The position numbers were made by a program, and so were the translations under genes. Source: Holacanthus passer (Eukaryota; Chordata; Actinopteri; Pomacanthidae). From it: a stretch of DNA of 64,000 nt. Positions 11,640-24,975 of the stretch are shown in pieces (the first letter of the stretch is position 1; the number at the start of each line of letters is the position of its first letter). The notes beneath the pieces are model-generated. The model saw only the letters and a program-made list of their open reading frames with translations. It had not been told where the DNA came from and searched no databases. The DNA is taken from positions 7,148,501-7,212,500 of the forward strand of contig JAFREQ010000014.1 of NCBI GenBank assembly GCA_025331565.1. The letters run 5' to 3'.

Positions 11640-12590
11640 AGGTCTGGCCCAGCTGTGCATAGTCCTGCATAGCCAGATCTCTCTTAGCGTTGAACTGTAC
11701 ATAATGAAGAGTCCTGAATTGATATATGATAAAATAATAATGTTGTGTAAGTTGTGAGCAAAATGTTCAGTTCGATCCACAGCGATATTGTCTCATCAAG
11801 GCAGGACATTTCCCACAATAGTGATGTCGACTAATGCTGTGACATCATAATAAATTAGCAAAGAAGAATTACCAAAAATCAAAGCTTGATGAATGTCAGA
11901 CATATTGACTTTCACCGTTGTGGTGGAAACTTACATATACACTTGTGTATTCATGTGCACTTGTATTTAAGAATATGCTTATTATACTCATCTAACCTTC
12001 ATGAACTGAAATACTGACCTTAAACCTAAAAACATGATCATCCTGTCAGGGGCACTGTGTCATTGGCATGTCAAAACATGATGTTTAATTAAAGGCCACA
12101 TCTGGAGATAACAGCAGCAACTCACTCATGGCACAACCATTAAAGGTAATAAGAAACCTCATACAGGAGATAAAATTGTATATAAGGACCTGCAGCTCTG
12201 TATGTATTCACTTACTTTGTGAACTAACTCAGGTCTTTGTTCTGAAAGTTGCCTCAGAAATTTTGATTTCTACCATGCTGTGCTTGCGAATCATCATGTT
12301 ACTAGTTTCTGGCAATGAATTAGACGAATGTGCAATTGCAATATTTACATTTATGTTGAACATAAAAAACTTGAATTGGATGAATTGACCATTTATAGCA
12401 ACTGGTTGTACAGTTAGATGGCAGGAGAGGCTTTACTGTTTGAGGGAGCACTCAATGAATCAGAGCAACAATGACGATTCTGCTGAGAGAGATAATTAAA
12501 AAATTATAAGACATTAAAATGCTGATACTCTTGGTTGCTCCCCAGGTTACTGAATGAGAAACAACAGTGGCAGAAAAAAGTTCTACGTGA
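11640..12590. other. Downstream flank of sulfotransferase B
   Basis: This holds the 3' UTR of sulfotransferase B, with an AATAAA-type signal near 11848. The remainder is AT-rich DNA in which I recognise nothing. Confidence 0.35.
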
Positions 12591-12594
12591 TATT

Positions 12595-12775
12595 TCATTT
12601 TAAGATATCTCCTTTCATACACAACATGTCAGATATGTTTGGCTGTACGTTTGTATATGTTGGAGTCTTAAAAAGAAAGCAGAGAAGTTAGAAAAAGAGT
12701 TTTTTCAGGAAAATTTGGTAACTGGAAGAATCATTGTTCAACAGAAACAGTTTGATTTCTGGAGTCAATTACTCT
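12595..12775 (+). pseudogene. Sulfotransferase relic, last two exons
   Basis: The sequence 'gatatctcctttcatacaca' resembles the end of exon 6 (SPFMRKG in copy A). After an acceptor-like 'tttttcag' near 12710, the bases encode GKFGNWKNHC, matching the GKVGDWKNHF start of the terminal exon before decaying through a deletion and a stop. It is the right-hand edge of the cluster. Only about 100 bases align, so the call rests on order, spacing and this match. Confidence 0.65.
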
Positions 12776-12779
12776 CATT

Positions 12780-15081
12780 CTTACCATTATGCGAAATACA
12801 TTCAAATAATAAACCGCAATAATAATAATAAAACTTCAAGTTTTCTCATTTTTATTTGAATCCAGACATGAAATGCATGAAGAAATACAAGAGCAAATGT
12901 TCAATAAGCAAAATGAACAAATTAATCTAACACTGTACTTCTGCACTGTGACTACAGACTGGAGGTGGGGGCACATTGATTTTATTTTCTATGGCACAAA
13001 CTGCTTTGTGGAGGGGACAACACTATGGGTGCTGGAGGTGCCACCCTGGTCATGAAGTAAAAGAGGTAAAACAGCAAGAACTTGGAATGTAGACAACAAC
13101 ACAAGGCCATTGTACCGTCAATAGGAAACAAGTCAAGCATCTCACGTCACTGGGAGGTACTGCAGGTCACCTCAAGGTAACCGGAAAACAAGTCATGGGC
13201 TGGCTCTCATCAGGAACAGAGGCAGTTTTATTCCAAAATGATGTTTATCCACTTGTCTTGAAATGTATCATTAAGCACGAGGCTTAATGAGAACGAGGCT
13301 CCGAAAAAAAATGGATATGTCATGTTGGAACAAAACTTCTCAAATGTAAGAGTGATGAGAGAACCACTGGGCTACTGTCGGGATCATGTTCGGATTCATG
13401 TTAACTCATAGACTAAATCTGGTTCCATTTGTTTTCGTATGTTTCTTTCTGATGCCTTTGTCATGGAAAAACCTGCATCATTACAATCCTGAGCACAGCC
13501 GAGAAGGTCTTTGACACAACCTCTGTAGTCAAGTATTAACTGTCACAGCTCTGTATGTCTGAAACAGACCTCAGTCTGACACATAAGCAAAACTTCAGAT
13601 TGTCTTTCAGAGTAACAACTACAACTATGCTTCAAATACACCTTTATTCATGAACATCAAAAATAACATTATTTACATTGTCGCTTATACATCATATATT
13701 TGAAAGATATTTTTCCTTTGAGTAGTAAAATACTTCAGTCTAGTGCTCAGGCTTACAGTTAAGTGCTCTGTTAATGATTTAGGTCTAGTATAAGAGATCT
13801 GAGGTTCATGCCAAGCCAGTCGTATGAGGTGCAGCCCTGCAAAGCTGTGTAGCTTTAATTAGTTAACATATCAGTCTGAACTGATTCAATGCAACTGACA
13901 GGATCATGATTATAATATTCTTCATCCAATTCTGTAAAAATGCAGTCAGAGGCTTTAATCGTACACAATTATTGATTGCAAAAGCTTTGTCCTACAGCAA
14001 AACAATATGAAATGTGTTGAACTCACAGCTGAATGCTTGAATCTCATTCTGAAATCTTGACAATTTGAGCTACAGCTAAAAGCCTCAGCAGCACTTTCAC
14101 ATGTAAGCATGCGTCTGCAAGTTTGTGGCTGTTGTTTACTGCCTGCCTCTTTATGTAACCAGCTTCACATTAACATACAAGGCAGACTGGACAACAACAA
14201 CAGCGGCAGCATATTAAGAGCTCAGAAGTAGTAATCCGCAGGTGAGTCACTATGATACTGATAAGACGCTATAGAGTTAACCCAAATAATGGGTTTAGAG
14301 AACCATAAGAATAGCACAGAACCAACCAAGGTAATGTATGGCACAATTACATCACAAAGCAAATTGAAATATGAAAGACAGCAAATAAACTCTTTGAAAG
14401 CAATGAAATTCACAATAGTTGATATGCAGACATTTTTTCACAGAAACAATAGAAATGGGACCTACAGATGCTTAGAGCAACATTTGTTTTTTACCCTCTT
14501 AACTCTCTGTGGTGCTGCTCCCAGACATTGAGTTGATGATCTAAACCTATTTTATGGAATTCATAAGATATGGGAAGATGATCATCAACATCACATAAAT
14601 CACAAGCAGGAACCTGCTGAAGAGCTATTTTTAGGACTTGCTAAACTGTATTTATGGTCCCCGTGTACTTGAAGTTATACCAGTGTTATGCAGGAGTGCG
14701 TGTATAAGAAAAAAAAAACAGGACAAGAAAGAGAGAAAGGTAATATGTGTGTGAGAAAGAAAAGAGTTATGAATGTGCTGTGTTGTTTATCTGTGCTATA
14801 TCTCCCAGTTTTACTCCTAGAGTAAAAGGTTTACCATATTTGTTCCACAAACACTGTTGTTTAACCCTTTAACAAGGTAAAAGGTGACTAGGTGATATCC
14901 CTAACGGTCATCACCCAGAGACACTTTTAAATATTTTCCCTCTTCTACATAAAAATAATTCATTTTTAGGCAGTTCAAAGATCAAATTTTCCCAGTATTT
15001 GTTGAAGTCTTGGTTGGGAACAGTATTTGTTAAATGTGGCGTTTAATGTGCGGTCATTGGCCCTCATGTCCACGGTTTGGC
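12780..15081 (-). other. Probable 3' UTR and downstream flank of the prrt3-like gene
   Basis: No gene is visible. On the minus strand an AATAAA signal is present at 13643-13648, about 1.4 kb past the stop codon at 15082, so a long 3' UTR from 15081 to about 13630 is plausible. The rest, to the sulfotransferase relic, is AT-rich with no recognisable elements. Confidence 0.4.
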
Positions 15082-18000
15082 TCATAGATCAATAATTTCA
15101 CTGCTGACACTGGCAGAGTCGTCATGTCTGCTGACCTCCAGGTAACTCCGTGACCCCATTGGTCTCCCAGCCCTCCCCCGCACCCTCTCTGAGTCTGGGG
15201 TGATAAATGGCCGTGTGTCGTCCACTCCATCCTCCCCCAGCTGCCCTGTTGATGTTCTGGAGGGACGAAGTGATGCAGGGCAGGACACTGATGAAGGGAC
15301 ACTTCCTACCGTGTTCCCAGCCCACCTGTGACCCTGGTGGGAGGGTGTGGGGGGAGCAGTCACCTGCCTACTGGGCACACTGCTGAGAACACTGCCCCCC
15401 AGTGGCATTGAAGACTCTGTTGGGGCCTCACTGCTCTCAGACAGCAGCTGAGGATCACTGTTCCTGCGGAGCCAAGGCCCCTGACTGACCCCTGAGCCCG
15501 GGGAGGGGGACTGTGAGGTCAGGTTCAACGGATGAAACAAGCTCCCTCCTCCAAGCAGGTGTTCCCTGTGCAGAGCCTCGTCGATGCTACGGGTCAGGTC
15601 AATGGGAGATGGGGGCCGCAGATCAAAGTCATGAAGAGACAGGCTAGTGTCCCTATCCTGATCCAGACTGCCGCTCACTGAGCGCTGTGGAGGCCGGCCC
15701 AGCGCCTGCAACCTCAGCAGGGAGCCTGTGGAGCCATCAGATATGCCTCGTTCTGCAGAGTGGCCCCTATGGTTACGTCCTCGGTTACTGTCTTTGACAC
15801 AGCGTGGCTGGGCAGTGGCCTGCTCGTGGTTCTGGTTCCTGATCAGACTCTTGCTGATGTCAGCACCAGGACGCTCCTGGCCAGCCCAGTTGTTAGGCAC
15901 CTCCCCTGGTCCTCCTCCTCCCACCCCATTACTGTCAGACTTTCTACAGGGTTTCCCCCTCAGGCTCTGGACTATCTTGGACCAGCAGGTATGTCTTTGC
16001 GTGGAGCCTACAGACTGGCCAGGGGACGGCAGGTCTCCTGATGCTCTGCCATCTGGTCCACCCTCCTCCCGTCCCCGGCAACCTTGAGGTCTCCAGAACA
16101 CCCAGGAGCCCAGGAGTAGGAGGGAGAACCCCCAGGCTAGCTCCAGGAGCCGTGCCCAGAAGTGCACTAGCCACCATCCCCAGTTGAAGCGTGTCCAGTT
16201 TCCTAGCAGTCCATAGAGCCATAAGGTGGCATGAACATGCAGTGCACAGCACAGTGCCCCCAGAACTGCACACACTGCTAACACTCTCCCCAGAATCACC
16301 CCTATCCTTCGGCTCCCTGTCCAAGCCTTCCTCCTGGCCTCTTCAGGGACTCCAGGGTGGGGAATGGGAGGACAGCGTATAAGTGGAAAGACATAGCAGA
16401 GGAAGCCCAGACAGAGAGCCAGACCCCAGCACAGGGACAGGACCTGTAGGGTAACGGGCACCACAGGGGACAGGGCTGGGGAAAGCAGATCGGCCGCCAG
16501 CAGCAGGGTACACTGCAACACAGCCAACACAGCCACCAAAGGAGGGCGCTCCAAAGATGAAGGCAATGCACTGACTCCTGCCACCCTCAGTGCTAGCAGT
16601 GCAAGGGCAGCCTGTGCCCACACCAGCAGGTGTAGAGGCAAGTTGTAGAGGGCCGTGACTGCGGGGCGAGGGAGAAACCTCCGTGTGCCATAGGGGTCAA
16701 TTAGAAAAAGAGCTGCTCTAAGGCCTCCAGCCAGAAACAACAGAGCATTGGCAAGTGCAAGAGCCCCCCGATGAGGACAGTTTGCGCCAGGGGACAGGGT
16801 GAGGCCGAGAGCAGCACCAGCAAACAGGAGGAGGAAGAGGCTCGCTGAACCGTAGACATGCAGTTCCCAGGCAAAAGCCAGTGTCCGGCTCAAGTCCCCC
16901 CAGTAGAGAAGTGTGGCATTGGGGGAGGGACTGGCACTGAGAGAGGGGGGTGGATTAGAAGTAGAGTAAGGAGCTTGGTGAGGATGTCCTAGAAGAATGG
17001 AGCGGTTCCTCTGACCAATACCAGTCTGATATGTGGGGCTGAACCTTGTTCGGGCAACAGGTACAATACCAGTCGCAAAGAAGAAAGGGGTCCCTAGAAA
17101 AAGAGGAACAGAGTTTTAGTTTTCAGTTTTATGAATGTAGAAAACTAAAATCTTAACAGCAAAACTCTTTTTAAATGCCATTTTTCTGACAAGCGGAGCA
17201 ATACTATAAAAGTACATGACATACTATTTTCAAGCCACTAGAGGGGTGTAGCTCACTATCAAAGTCATGAGCTCGAACGCACTGCTTCATAGTAACCGGT
17301 TCACATTGTTCCAGGTCTATATTTAATAAAGACAAGGTCTAATCAAATTAGCCAACTTGTACAGTCTCAATAACTTCTACTTCTAAAATCTTATTAAATT
17401 TCCATCAGTTCCTTTTCTCTCCCCTCTTTGTGATTTTCAAGTTCGTGTGTTGGTAGCCAACAGATGTGACACTGTATCCTAAAACATGGCTTAGTATGGA
17501 GATACTGCATTGACCCATTGTGCAAGCGGATTACACATAATACAGTATGTACTCAATAAGGCACACATGAATGCACATCTAATCCCAAAACAAGACACAA
17601 TACATCAGCTAATAACAGCATTCAAGGTGTGGAGGATGTTTACATATTCAAGCCAAAGTCTAATTATGTATTTTTAGTCACTTTCATCAAGGTGCTGAAA
17701 AAGAAAATTACATAGGAAAGGTATTTAGTCACGTAATACAACTAAAATATCAATCATAACGTACAAATACATCAGTATGATTTGAAAACAATGCCACAAC
17801 ATCATCCACATTATATTGCTAAATATATAAGACATTATGCTCATGGGATAACAGAGTAGTAATTGTATAGCTTAATTGGATTATATTATGTAATTAACAA
17901 GAACATCTACGTTACGTAACACCAAACAATGTCACAACACAAACTCCCCGTTCAAATTTGCAGTATTATACAATACATAACTACCTCAGACAACACAGTG

Positions 18001-20811
18001 ACGATGTGACATCTCCTCTCTCTCTCTCTCGCTCTCTCGCTTTCTTTTTCTCATGCACACACATACTTCTATTTGTTCAAGGCACTCCACCTTATCCTCC
18101 CGCAATACCTTGGAAACACCCAACCGCATTGTAATCATGGGTTCATTCATCACTTTGAAGTGCTTTGCGAACTATTAAACTGTAAAGATAACACAGAGTA
18201 TAAAAACACAACATGTGAAAACTGACTGAGCACCATGAAATGACGATGAAATAATGTGAATAATACTACTACAAGTATTTTGGAGGAAGACAGCAAACAC
18301 ATTAAATGTATGTATATGATGCTGTGACTGATGTGGAACAAAGACTGATGTAGAACAAAGAAACTGTTGTAGCTAAAGGGTATCAGTCTAGAATTATTTC
18401 TCAGGGCTTCTTTCACAAGCACACACATTAAAACTTGATGGATGGTGGAACAGCACGATCAGTGGTAAAACACTCCAAACCATCAGCCACTTGGAGGCCT
18501 TTAAGCCCGTCCTCACCCTGCAGAAGACACCCATAAAGCTAACACACTGAATAATGACTCACGCCGGCATGTGTTCCACTTCCTGGCTCCCTCCCTCACT
18601 CCCTCCTATCGCACACACGTTTCACTTTCAGACCCACATAGGCGGCCACTGCATACAGATCACAGACACACTTCTTTATTTATATAAAGGTATGTTTTAC
18701 TTCCTTCCCTCAAACTTTTTTTTTCTTACAGGAGCAAGATCCAGACACATTCCAGATGTTCTGATCACATTTCACAGCTGGATACACTTAAACCTACCCC
18801 AACCCTTGAGTTTTCTCTTTAATGCACACATACACTGCTTATGCTGCTTTATACGTCCACATGTTGCGATGAACTGAAAAATAAATATCCTGTTCCATCT
18901 CATAGGACACACAATCCAGATACAGATAAAGGCAGATAAATAAATACAGCACAAACTGGTACTGCCATAGATGAAAGTCATTAATACTTCCAGTGACCTG
19001 CCAAGGACTGTTCTTGACTTTAAATGTACTCATGAGGCAGGAGAGCAAATGTTTAAAAGTCATTAAGATGTTGTTCTCATGTATCTAAGAGACTCATATG
19101 CCCCATGTGTCACGCTTTTCCTTTTCCATCCACTTTTTTCTCAGCTCCCCTCCCTTCATCCCTTTTGCTGTGCATCTGGTTTTCATTACCATCCCAACTC
19201 CCTGCATTTCTGTGCCTGTACCTTTCGTCTACCTCACTTTCACCCACCCCAATCTACTCTCTCATCGGTATTCCCGCCAGTCTCTTTTTCAGACCGTGCT
19301 TTCCTCTTGTCTATCTCTTTGCCTGGCTGCAATTCTACCCGCCCCCTCTTCAACCCTCCCTCTCACCTCCTGCTCATTCTTTCTTCCCTCGTTGTGTCTA
19401 CTCCACACAACTACCACCCCACTTTCCATGGAAACGTTTCTCTGCTTTTTCCCTCCTTTGAAGTCTTTTCCAGATTCTTCCAGTAAAAAACTCCCAGCTG
19501 CACAAATATTCCATTTGAAATTATCAAGGGATAAAGGTCACTCTAAAAGCAGTCAACTACAGAGCCTCACTTCTTACCTGTCCTTGATGACTGTACAGTC
19601 GTGCTAGCTGTATTTCTTCCTAGTTGTGCTGTTTTGTTGGGCTGATTTGTCGTTTTGGGGGATGTTCTCACAGTCAGCCTTGTGGTAGTAAGCGTACGAG
19701 CTGTAGATGTGGTCACTTGCTGTGTTGAGGTGTTTGAATGCGAACTGTTTTGGGCAGTAAATGGTTGCTCGGCAGTCTGTGGCTTTTTATCGACAGAGTC
19801 AGTGGTGGTGGTCGCCATGGGTTGGGGTAACGTTACAGCAGCAGAGTCCTGCTTTGGAGCAACTCTGGCGGTGGAAGGAGTGTTCGCTGTCAGATCGCCT
19901 AAAAATGGAGGAAAAGACACATTTGTAACATGATGCAAAGATTTTTACCTCAACAGCACCTTAATGTCATGAAGCCTTCATTCTAATATATTTGATTTCT
20001 CACCTGTTAACACGACAGTCCGAAGTGTCGCCTGTGTCACCACGGGGGACAGTGTGGCTCTCGTCTCAGTCTGTGGCGTCGTAGAGATTTTCACAGGCAG
20101 GTGAGGCTTCAGAGTCTGACCAGTCAGTGATGGTGTTTTAATATCAGAAACTTTAGATATCGCGGTCTGTTCTTGAGGCTGATACTGCGCCAATTCATCA
20201 CCAACTGTTGGAACAGGTGATTCCTCCTTCACAAGCATCACTGTTGGAATACTACCTGATCCCAACCCCTGCAAACCATCATCCTCTGTCTCTTTGACTG
20301 ATGCCTCCTCTGGATCTCCTGCTGTCACTGCCCTCTCACCTGCAGACTCAGCCACAGCAGAGGAGGGCAAAGTGGGCAGAGGTGGAGTTGAGCCTTTTGT
20401 AGTATCATCTCCCTTTGCAAAAGCCCTGGTGAATGCTAAACTAGCTGTATCAGTCCTGGGCCTGGAGGCAGTTGGTTGAGTTGAAAGTGGCCCGCTGCTG
20501 AGGTTCTGCATAGAAAGGGCAGATATAAAGGAAGGAGTGGACTGTGCAACAGGACGGGAAGATCTTTGCCCCTGCTGCACTGCATTTGTAGTTGTCAGTT
20601 TATCCCGGACTGTAGCTCTGATAGGCACATCACTACGCCCTCGGGGAGGCAAAGAAGGCCAGAATCTAGAAGTCTGCTTGGTTGGCTGAGGTGAAGAATT
20701 AATAGGCAGATCCAAACGGGGGAAGGAGGAAGAGCCAATGATAGTCTGGGCTTCTGAAGGATGGAGGAGGGAGAGGAGGAAGCTCAGGAACAGGAGAGAT
20801 ACGGGAGCCAT
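15082..20811 (-). CDS. prrt3: Proline-rich transmembrane protein (PRRT3/PRRT4 type)
   Basis: Three coding exons on the minus strand (20811-20004, 19898-19578, 17093-15082) join in phase to 3141 bp, or 1046 residues. The protein begins with a signal peptide (MAPVSLLFLSFLLSLLHPSEA), followed by a Pro/Ser/Thr-rich, poorly conserved ectodomain of about 400 residues. Near residue 435 the conserved LLYWGDLSRTLAFAWELHVYG leads into six or seven hydrophobic helices ending about residue 720. A Ser/Pro/Arg-rich cytoplasmic tail ends SASVSSEIIDL. The role is poorly known; the protein is a predicted membrane protein. I choose PRRT3 over PRRT4 mainly because ogg1 lies next door, as both map to human 3p25.3. 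The ectodomain has many Thr/Ser-rich runs suited to O-glycosylation. The long last exon encodes all membrane segments. Confidence 0.85.
18013..18040. repeat. CT microsatellite
   Basis: Short (TC)n tract with two G interruptions, in the last intron of the prrt3-like gene. Confidence 0.85.
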
Positions 20812-23800
20812 GGTCTATCTCTGAGTGGTGAGCAGTGACTGGTCCCTCTGGCTGTCTGTCTGTGTGTCACACCATCCTTTTACTGTGCTTCTGTTGACAG
20901 ACAAAAACAGGTAAATTTTACATTTCATGAAATAAAAACTACCTAGAGGTGCACAAACACAAAAAGCACTTGTGGGTATGTAAACATTATGATGCCATAC
21001 AGAAATACAGTTGACAACCTATTTCAGCTCAGACTCCATTACAGAATTCTTGTGTTTTTACTGGCAAAGGTCCATAGATAATTTAATCCATGAAATAGTG
21101 CGAATCAGTAAGAATTTGTGGTGCTGTCTAATTTCAGGAGAGTGTGTTGTAGCCTTGCTATGCTGATTCAGAGGGCAGGACAATGACACCCCCACAAGGT
21201 TTTAGCAGAATGACACCAGCGGACACGCAGGGTGTAGTAAGGTGTATGGTTTCAGAATACATGACACATATGCCAACGCACACAGACACACACAAAGGCA
21301 AGAGTCTGGCTTGTAAGACACAGTATACTGAAGTTGCACCATCAAAATGACCAAGCCAGAAAAACCAAAAGGAGTCACAGATGGTTTCATTCAGTGGCAG
21401 ATGGACACATTCACTTTTTTCCTCACTATCTCTGCCACAAAATGTTCTTTGGATGAATATCAGATTCGTTTTCCTCCAAAGTCTTCGTTTCTTTTGTTCC
21501 AAGCAGTAGGACTCTACTCCCTTTTCTGCGAGTTCTGCTTGAGTCATGGATGCCAGGAGCTGACAGCTGTAACGTCGAGTGTAGTGAAGCTCATAGAGCC
21601 CAGCGGCACAGAGAAGCCCTCAGGCCCTTGGGGATTACACAATCCTACGAGTCATCGAGCTAAACAGCTGCCAGTCACATCCCTGCAACATGCACTTCTT
21701 ATCAAAAAACACCCCTTTCATAAACCTCACTTGTTCAAACCAGTCTCTAGCTATGACTCACAGTGGGAGATAACCTTGGGGGAGCAGTCAGGATCATACT
21801 GAAACTTCAGCTGAAACATTAGGAGGAAAAGCGCAGAAAATAGAAATCAGTGCCTCTGCTGCCTATGACTCACCTCGAGCCCATTCACAGCAGCAGTGTC
21901 TGAGAAACTACTGCAGCTGGCATGTGCATTTCGTGCTCACCAACACATGTAAGACGTGTGAGCATATGGAAAAAACGTGTTTAAGGAGGTGTGTGAACGC
22001 AAGGGGTCGGTCAGCAAGCGGGAAGTCACAGAGCATACTGTAGGCATGTGAGAAAATGACTACACAACAAATGCAACCTCAACCTCATTTCCCTGTTCGC
22101 TAAATGTTGGCGGTGTTACACAAGAAGAGAGTGTTACGCTGAAGTGAAAAACGGTCCATGAGCCGAGTAATAGAAGTGGTAGTATATCTCCATCTCCACC
22201 CACTCACAGTAGCCTCAGTGTTTATTTTCCTTCCTGTCTCCACGTCTTCTGCTCTCAGTCTAGTCGGCTGTTGGCCAATTGCAACCTCTGATGAATCCCT
22301 TTCTTTCCCCTTTCTGTACTTTTCCTCTCGCCCCCCATTTAACTGAAGTTATTTCAACACAGTCCAGCAACATGCTCCATGAGGGTTGACAGAGGGCCCT
22401 GAAGATAGGGAGATAAGGTGGATATGAGAATGCCGAGATAAGATGTATGAGTGTGCTCATGGAAAGGATAGAGATGGAAGGGCGGAGAAGGCGGAGGAGG
22501 CATGGTGATGGTAATGAGGCTGACAGTAGAGGGTACGGCGAAGGGAGGGAGCGAGAATTAAGGGATCTGTGACAAAATTAAGACTGAGAGAAGTGGTGAG
22601 GGCTAGAAATTTAGAGGATGTACAGATAGCTAGTTGAGTCACGAGGAAACAATGTTTCAGGATTAACAGGTTTGTTGTGGTCCAAGCGAAGACATGGCAG
22701 TCTGTCCAGGAAGCCATGCGGAGAAACTGAGCCTGCTTCACCTTTCCTCAGGGGTTAACTGGCAGGTGCGCAGTCCCTGGCAGCCAGAGATAAACAACCT
22801 GACTATTGAGAAATTGCTTTCAGTAAACATACCACTATCTTGATCCAAAGTAATCCTGCATGTGTCAGCCTATGTGTACTATATGTGTATGAAGGTAGTA
22901 GAGATTAATGAGTCTCAAAAGGCATTTGGCCAAACAATCTTAGTGTGAGGAAAGAAACGCTCTGCTGCTGTATTTGAAACACTGTCAGCATTAATCCCAT
23001 CTCCACAAATGGGCCATAAGCACAAACACACAGACACACACACACAGACGCAGCAGTGGTTCCCCACAATGTTTTCCTTGACTGGATTTAGACAATTTGA
23101 CTACAAGTTTCCATTGAGCTAATACAAATGGAGTAAATTTAGGCTGATTGGCAGCTCCTCTAAGCGGACTGAATTACAGGCCGGGAAGGCAACCATGTGC
23201 GTTGTTGGATTTCATTTCTAACCAAACACTACAAAGGCTAGATCAGTGTAAGCAGCTGGTGTGGTGTTTGGCTTGAACATAAGCCTGAATGTTCTCGGCC
23301 CACCATCGAACATCCTAGTATACTACATCAACATCCAGCCATCAACAGTGAGTAAAATACAGACACACACACACTCACAAATAAGACAGCACGTCCCTCT
23401 GTGACAGTCTGCAGGGAGAAGGCAGATGGGTGCACGGTCACTCAGAGTATTTTTATCATGTTCAGCCCCTCGAGGCTGAGGGACACATCCTTCTGTATGT
23501 CATTTGCAGTGGGGTGTGCATGTTGGGTAGATGTCGTCACTCTCTCTTGCACAATACGTTCTTTATTCAGGGCAGGAAATGCCCATGGATAATATTCAAT
23601 AGTACAGCAGCAAGCGACAATCTGAAGATTACTATAAACTCCTTGCCCACAGTATAGACCTGTTGGTTACACAATCACATAACTCAGTACAACGGCAGCT
23701 GTTACTAATCAGTTAATCACTGCAGTGGTGATGTCATGTCTACATTAATGTACTAATATGACTCGCTAATGTCCGAGCTTTATATAAGAGACCAGGCAGA

Positions 23801-24369
23801 GGGGAGTGGGGTGGACACTGAAGGTTTGGAGAATCTCCCTCTTTCTCGCAAATGTTCTCTCTCTTCTCAGCCAGATTCCAGACAGTCTGGCAGCGCATAA
23901 TTTCCATCAATTTGAGTGAATATTTCCAGGGGCAGATATAAGTCTATTTGCGGACAGAGGGATCTGTATCTTTTCAAAGCCATGTACACTTGTCTCAATC
24001 AGGGCTGGGTATCAAACCTGTCTGGTAATGGCTAAAATGTGTCTTAAGCACAGAGTATGGAAAAATGGTCAGGTACTGAAAGACAGCATTTAATGTCTGG
24101 TCAGATTTGTAAACTTGGTATTTGATCAGACAGCTCCTAATTGAAATCATAATTCTGTTAAGTTTAGACTGCAATTTGTTTAGGCAAACATACTGTACAG
24201 CCGCTTGTGTTTAGACAATATTTGTGAAGTTGGTTTATGGAATAAAGGGTTTTGTAAACAGGTTCATATTCCTCAAACTAGATACAGAAATAAATGCTGC
24301 TCCTGAATACAGAAACTCATGTATTACATTAGCATTGTAAGTATTGTAAGCATTGAAACAAGACTATCC

Positions 24370-24975
24370 CACAGTCATGCTAGTGGTGAGGCTGTATTTA
24401 GGTGCAGCAGTGCTTTGAGCTAAATACTAACATCCCCATACTCACAATGACAATGTGAACATGCTAATATTTAGCAGATGTGATGTTCACCAGGTTCACC
24501 ATATTAGCTTAGAGTACTAGCATGCTAACATTTGTTAATTAGCCCTAAACACGAAATACATGTGAGGCCGATGGGAATGCCATTAGTTCTGCAGGAATTT
24601 GCTCAAAAAGCAAAGTATTGGACAAAATTAATTTATGCCTGATGATGGTGCCAGATGAAAAGATGAGGGATCACCAAAGTTGTTACAGTTCATCCCAAGG
24701 GGGATATGAAAGCCTGTACCAAACCTCTTGACAATCAATTCAATAGCTGTTGAGACATTTCACTCATAACCAGAAATGACAAACTGATAATGGCACTAAA
24801 GGAAAGGTCCATGGATCACTACATTCAGGAGGATTAATCTTCTGGGGACCAAGAATGTCTGTACAAAACTTTCCAGCAATATATCCAATAGTTGTTGAGA
24901 TTATTCAGGCTGGAACAAAGTGGTGGACCAACTGACCGACATCTCCGCTAGCATGGCTATGTGTGAATAGTTAAA
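24370..24975. repeat. Interspersed repeat with 'gctagcatggct' end
   Basis: The block contains 'agtactagcatgctaacatt', 'atagctgttgagacatttca', 'aaagtggtggaccaactgac' and ends 'ccgctagcatggct'. This order is a dispersed non-coding repeat I recognise from many teleost genomes. It has no coding capacity; the class (probably a non-autonomous DNA transposon) is uncertain. Confidence 0.6.

Noticed and set aside
15944..16324. Additional open frames on both strands over the prrt3-like last exon
   Set aside because: GC-rich coding exon produces shadow frames; only the 603-codon frame continues in phase with upstream exons.
18013..18040. Possible regulatory CT tract
   Set aside because: Simple microsatellite in the middle of an intron with no adjoining promoter features.
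19098..19607. Overlapping 118-169-codon frames on the + strand
   Set aside because: They arise from a C/T-rich intron stretch and run into the antisense of prrt3-like exon 3; low-complexity shadow.
21347..21802. 151-codon open frame on the + strand in the prrt3-like intron
   Set aside because: No recognisable domain, no splice context, composition like the surrounding intron, and antisense to the host gene.
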